From assembly GCA_023439835.1 (NCBI GenBank), contig JAEXUW010000020.1:220043-284042 (forward strand): a stretch of DNA of 64,000 bases, written 5' to 3'. Below, one piece after another: positions 62,689 to 64,000 of the stretch (the first letter of the stretch is position 1; every line of letters starts with the position of its first letter). Both the position numbers and the translations under genes were made by a program. Source of the DNA: Bacillota bacterium (GTDB lineage Bacteria > Bacillota > Clostridia > Oscillospirales > Ruminococcaceae). Below the pieces are notes generated by a model. It was not told the DNA's origin and did no database searches. It saw only the letters and a program-made list of their open reading frames with translations.

Positions 62689-62858
62689 TTTGCATAATAT
62701 GATTATAAAACCATGAAAACTCCGATATTAGCCATAAGAAACTATGGAGGTAATCAGTTTAATAAGAAAAACAGCAGCTTTTGTGCCGCTGTTTTCTTTT
62801 GTTGCATACAAAAAGTTAGTTGCAATCAGGTCTGTTGCACATTTTCATATTTAATTAC
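62689..62858. other. Element edge between att site and integrase
   Basis: AGTTTTGCAT at 62686-62695 is the inverse of ATGCAAAACT at 62562-62571. A terminator-like AAAACAGCAGC...GCCGCTGTTTT hairpin lies at 62767-62795 with TTTT following. No gene. Confidence 0.5.
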
Positions 62859-63776
62859 TCAGAACCTTTTATTATTTATCTGAGATGTTATGTATTTATT
62901 AAGCTTTTCTCCATTTTCAACTAATTTTTTATTATCAAGGTGCGTATAAATTTCTAAGGTCATTAATAAAGTTTTATGTCCCAGAAAAGATTGCGCAGTT
63001 TTAATATCAATATTAGCGTTGTATATCATTGTTGCATAAGTATGTCTTAAGTAATGCTGTGTAAAATCAATATTTGTTAATGATTTATAAGTCCTCCAGA
63101 GCTTTTCAACGGAGCTTTCTGTCAGCAAATTACCCTTATCATCACAAAAAATCCAACCGTTTAACCCTTTTTTTCGCTTAAGTAATTCAGTTTTTAAATT
63201 GCTTAATAAAGGTACATATCTTTCATTATCACCATTTTTTAGTTTATAGTCCACTATTGGCTTTGCTTTAACAAACATTACGCTTTTATTTATAACAATT
63301 ATGTTTTTTTCAAAATCAATATCTTCCCATCGTAAAGCAAGACACTCGCTTCTTCTTGTTCCTGTAAATAGAAGGGTGTATATATATAATCCAAATGGCA
63401 AATCAACAGAATTAATTATTTTGCTTATCTCTTGTTTTGTTAATGACCTTCTTTTGTTTTTGCTAATAGTGTACGGCAAAGAAGTATATATAACAGGATT
63501 GTTTTTTATAATTTTTTCAATTATAGCATATTCAAAAATTTGATTTAGCGTGTACTTATATTTTTTTATTGTTGAATTTGTAAGTAGTTTTTCGCTTGAA
63601 AGAGTATTTAGGAATTTTTGAATATCTCTGTAAGTAATATCATTAATATAGTTTCCCTCAAAGTAGTTATTAATAATATTAACTTTTGATTGATACATAG
63701 CTATAGAATTCAGTTTAATCTTACTCCTGTGCAAATCTAACCATTCCTTGCTGATTTTTTCAAACATGTACTTCAT
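62859..63776 (-). CDS. int: Tyrosine recombinase (integrase)
   Basis: The 305-residue product has an N-terminal core-binding domain (about residues 5-95) and a catalytic domain with R141 (TGTRRSE), H241 and R244 (HYLRH), H267 (LGHK) and nucleophile Y277 (EIYTHL), so it is intact. A longer start at 63842 exists, but ATG 63776 has GAGAGGGAA upstream. It points toward the tRNA-Leu fragment 170 bases away, the classic layout for an integrase at the end of its element. It is AT-rich and Lys/Ile/Asn-rich relative to the core genes, consistent with transfer. Confidence 0.93.
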   Translation of the reverse strand: MKYMFEKISKEWLDLHRSKIKLNSIAMYQSKVNIINNYFEGNYINDITYRDIQKFLNTLSSEKLLTNSTIKKYKYTLNQIFEYAIIEKIIKNNPVIYTSLPYTISKNKRRSLTKQEISKIINSVDLPFGLYIYTLLFTGTRRSECLALRWEDIDFEKNIIVINKSVMFVKAKPIVDYKLKNGDNERYVPLLSNLKTELLKRKKGLNGWIFCDDKGNLLTESSVEKLWRTYKSLTNIDFTQHYLRHTYATMIYNANIDIKTAQSFLGHKTLLMTLEIYTHLDNKKLVENGEKLNKYITSQINNKRF

Positions 63777-63802
63777 AATAGTTTCCCTCTCTTTTTTAAA
63801 AA

Positions 63803-63831
63803 ATATTATTAATATAATAACATAGTAACAA
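63803..63831 (-). promoter_or_regulatory. Promoter of the integrase gene
   Basis: On the minus strand TTGTTA (63831-63826), 17 bases, TAATAT (63808-63803). Confidence 0.5.
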
Positions 63832-63872
63832 TTATTTGTCACTAACTTAAACGCCCACGGGCTTTAAGATAT

Positions 63873-63936
63873 AGCATGAACAGGCGGTGCATCGCCTGAC
63901 AGGACGGTTGAGCCTTCGCCGTCCTTTTTTCATGCT
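63873..63936 (+). other. Folded RNA-like element with terminator
   Basis: The outer arms AGCATGAA and TTCATGCT enclose two hairpins: AGGCG...CGCCT (63882-63897) and GGACGG...CCGTCC (63902-63924) followed by TTTTTT. It can fold as a three-way junction or, when the second hairpin forms in a transcript, as a terminator. Confidence 0.6.
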
Positions 63937-63961
63937 TAGAAATAAGGAAGGCAAAATTACG

Positions 63962-63977
63962 GTGTTATATATAACAC
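63962..63977. promoter_or_regulatory. 16-bp perfect palindrome, probable operator
   Basis: GTGTTATATATAACAC lies 16 bases before a likely start codon at 63994. A 14-of-16 match is found at 62542-62557. Confidence 0.5.
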
Positions 63978-63993
63978 GGAAAGAAGGCGGAAA

Positions 63994-64000
63994 ATGAAAA
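63994..64000 (+). CDS. First codons of a gene cut by the window end
   Basis: ATG at 63994 follows AAGAAGGCGG at good spacing. Only two codons are visible, so nothing can be said about the product; it would be the first plus-strand gene of the integrated element. Confidence 0.4.

Noticed and set aside
62633..62720. Complete tRNA-Leu gene
   Set aside because: The anticodon stem 5' strand, D arm and 5' acceptor strand are absent beyond 62688, so only the 3' half is present.
63882..63897. Single hairpin as an independent terminator
   Set aside because: The first small hairpin lacks a T-run; only the second one ends in TTTTTT, so it is reported as part of the larger fold.
1..64000. CRISPR arrays, rRNA operons, insertion sequences with transposase
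   Set aside because: No spaced direct repeats, rRNA sequence or transposase motifs were seen on reading; the only mobile-element gene is the integrase.

Overview
The window looks like a chromosomal segment of a low-GC, spore-lineage Gram-positive anaerobe of the Clostridia, most plausibly Oscillospiraceae/Ruminococcaceae. The signs are the gene order tepA-ylzJ-(uppP)-ftsK, a SpoIID homologue, an IspH-ribosomal protein S1 fusion, AddAB instead of RecBCD, a T-box leader, Rex and a LexA box of the Bacillus/Clostridium type, bifunctional AdhE, a partial citrate-to-2-oxoglutarate branch, and threonine-rich linkers in surface proteins. This assignment comes from gene content and style; no species can be named.

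Layout. 1-6.8 kb: 3' end of ackA, then sbcDC, then a SOS-type dinB divergent from a protein with three helix-hairpin-helix repeats. 6.8-10.2 kb (minus strand): 1-phosphofructokinase with an HD-domain protein, and a GGGtGRT protein paired with an IscU-like scaffold. 10.4-16.1 kb: a lipoprotein, pyruvate kinase, a small lipoprotein, spoIID and citrate synthase. 16.2-28.4 kb (plus strand): a lipoprotein plus two-component system, DUF1385, prmC, recA, recX, rimO and pgsA, then a cysteine T-box controlling cysE-cysS-cyclophilin. 28.5-37.6 kb: MATE exporter, adhE under two Rex-like operators, an atypical APH-fold protein, and an acn-icd-rex operon. 37.8-50.5 kb: a dense plus-strand operon from tepA to a cmk-plsC fusion and an ispH-rpsA fusion. 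50.7-57.7 kb: addB-addA. 57.8-64 kb: an accessory zone with an interrupted gene, gene debris, a cobalamin-type sensor with an ABC exporter, a lipoprotein, a tRNA-Leu 3' fragment and a tyrosine integrase.

How the genes fit together. DNA repair is over-represented: SbcCD, Pol IV, RecA, RecX and AddAB. Central metabolism is that of a fermenter: acetate kinase, pyruvate kinase and AdhE dispose of carbon and electrons, citrate synthase, aconitase and IDH feed glutamate synthesis, and Rex links the adhE promoter to the NADH/NAD ratio. Cysteine supply and cysteinyl-tRNA charging share one T-box. Envelope and isoprenoid functions (UppP, PgsA, PlsC, IspH) lie in growth-linked operons.

Most notable observations: (i) an internal Shine-Dalgarno and ATG exactly at the IspH/S1 junction; (ii) paired Rex operators on a near-perfect adhE promoter; (iii) a B12-domain protein without a DNA-binding domain, translationally coupled to an ABC exporter; (iv) a tRNA-Leu 3' half next to an integrase, marking the left edge of an integrated element that continues beyond the window; (v) a folded RNA-like element and a 16-bp palindrome at that edge; (vi) the GGGtGRT/IscU-like pair of unknown function. 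All positions, translations and pairings were read by eye; no database search was run.
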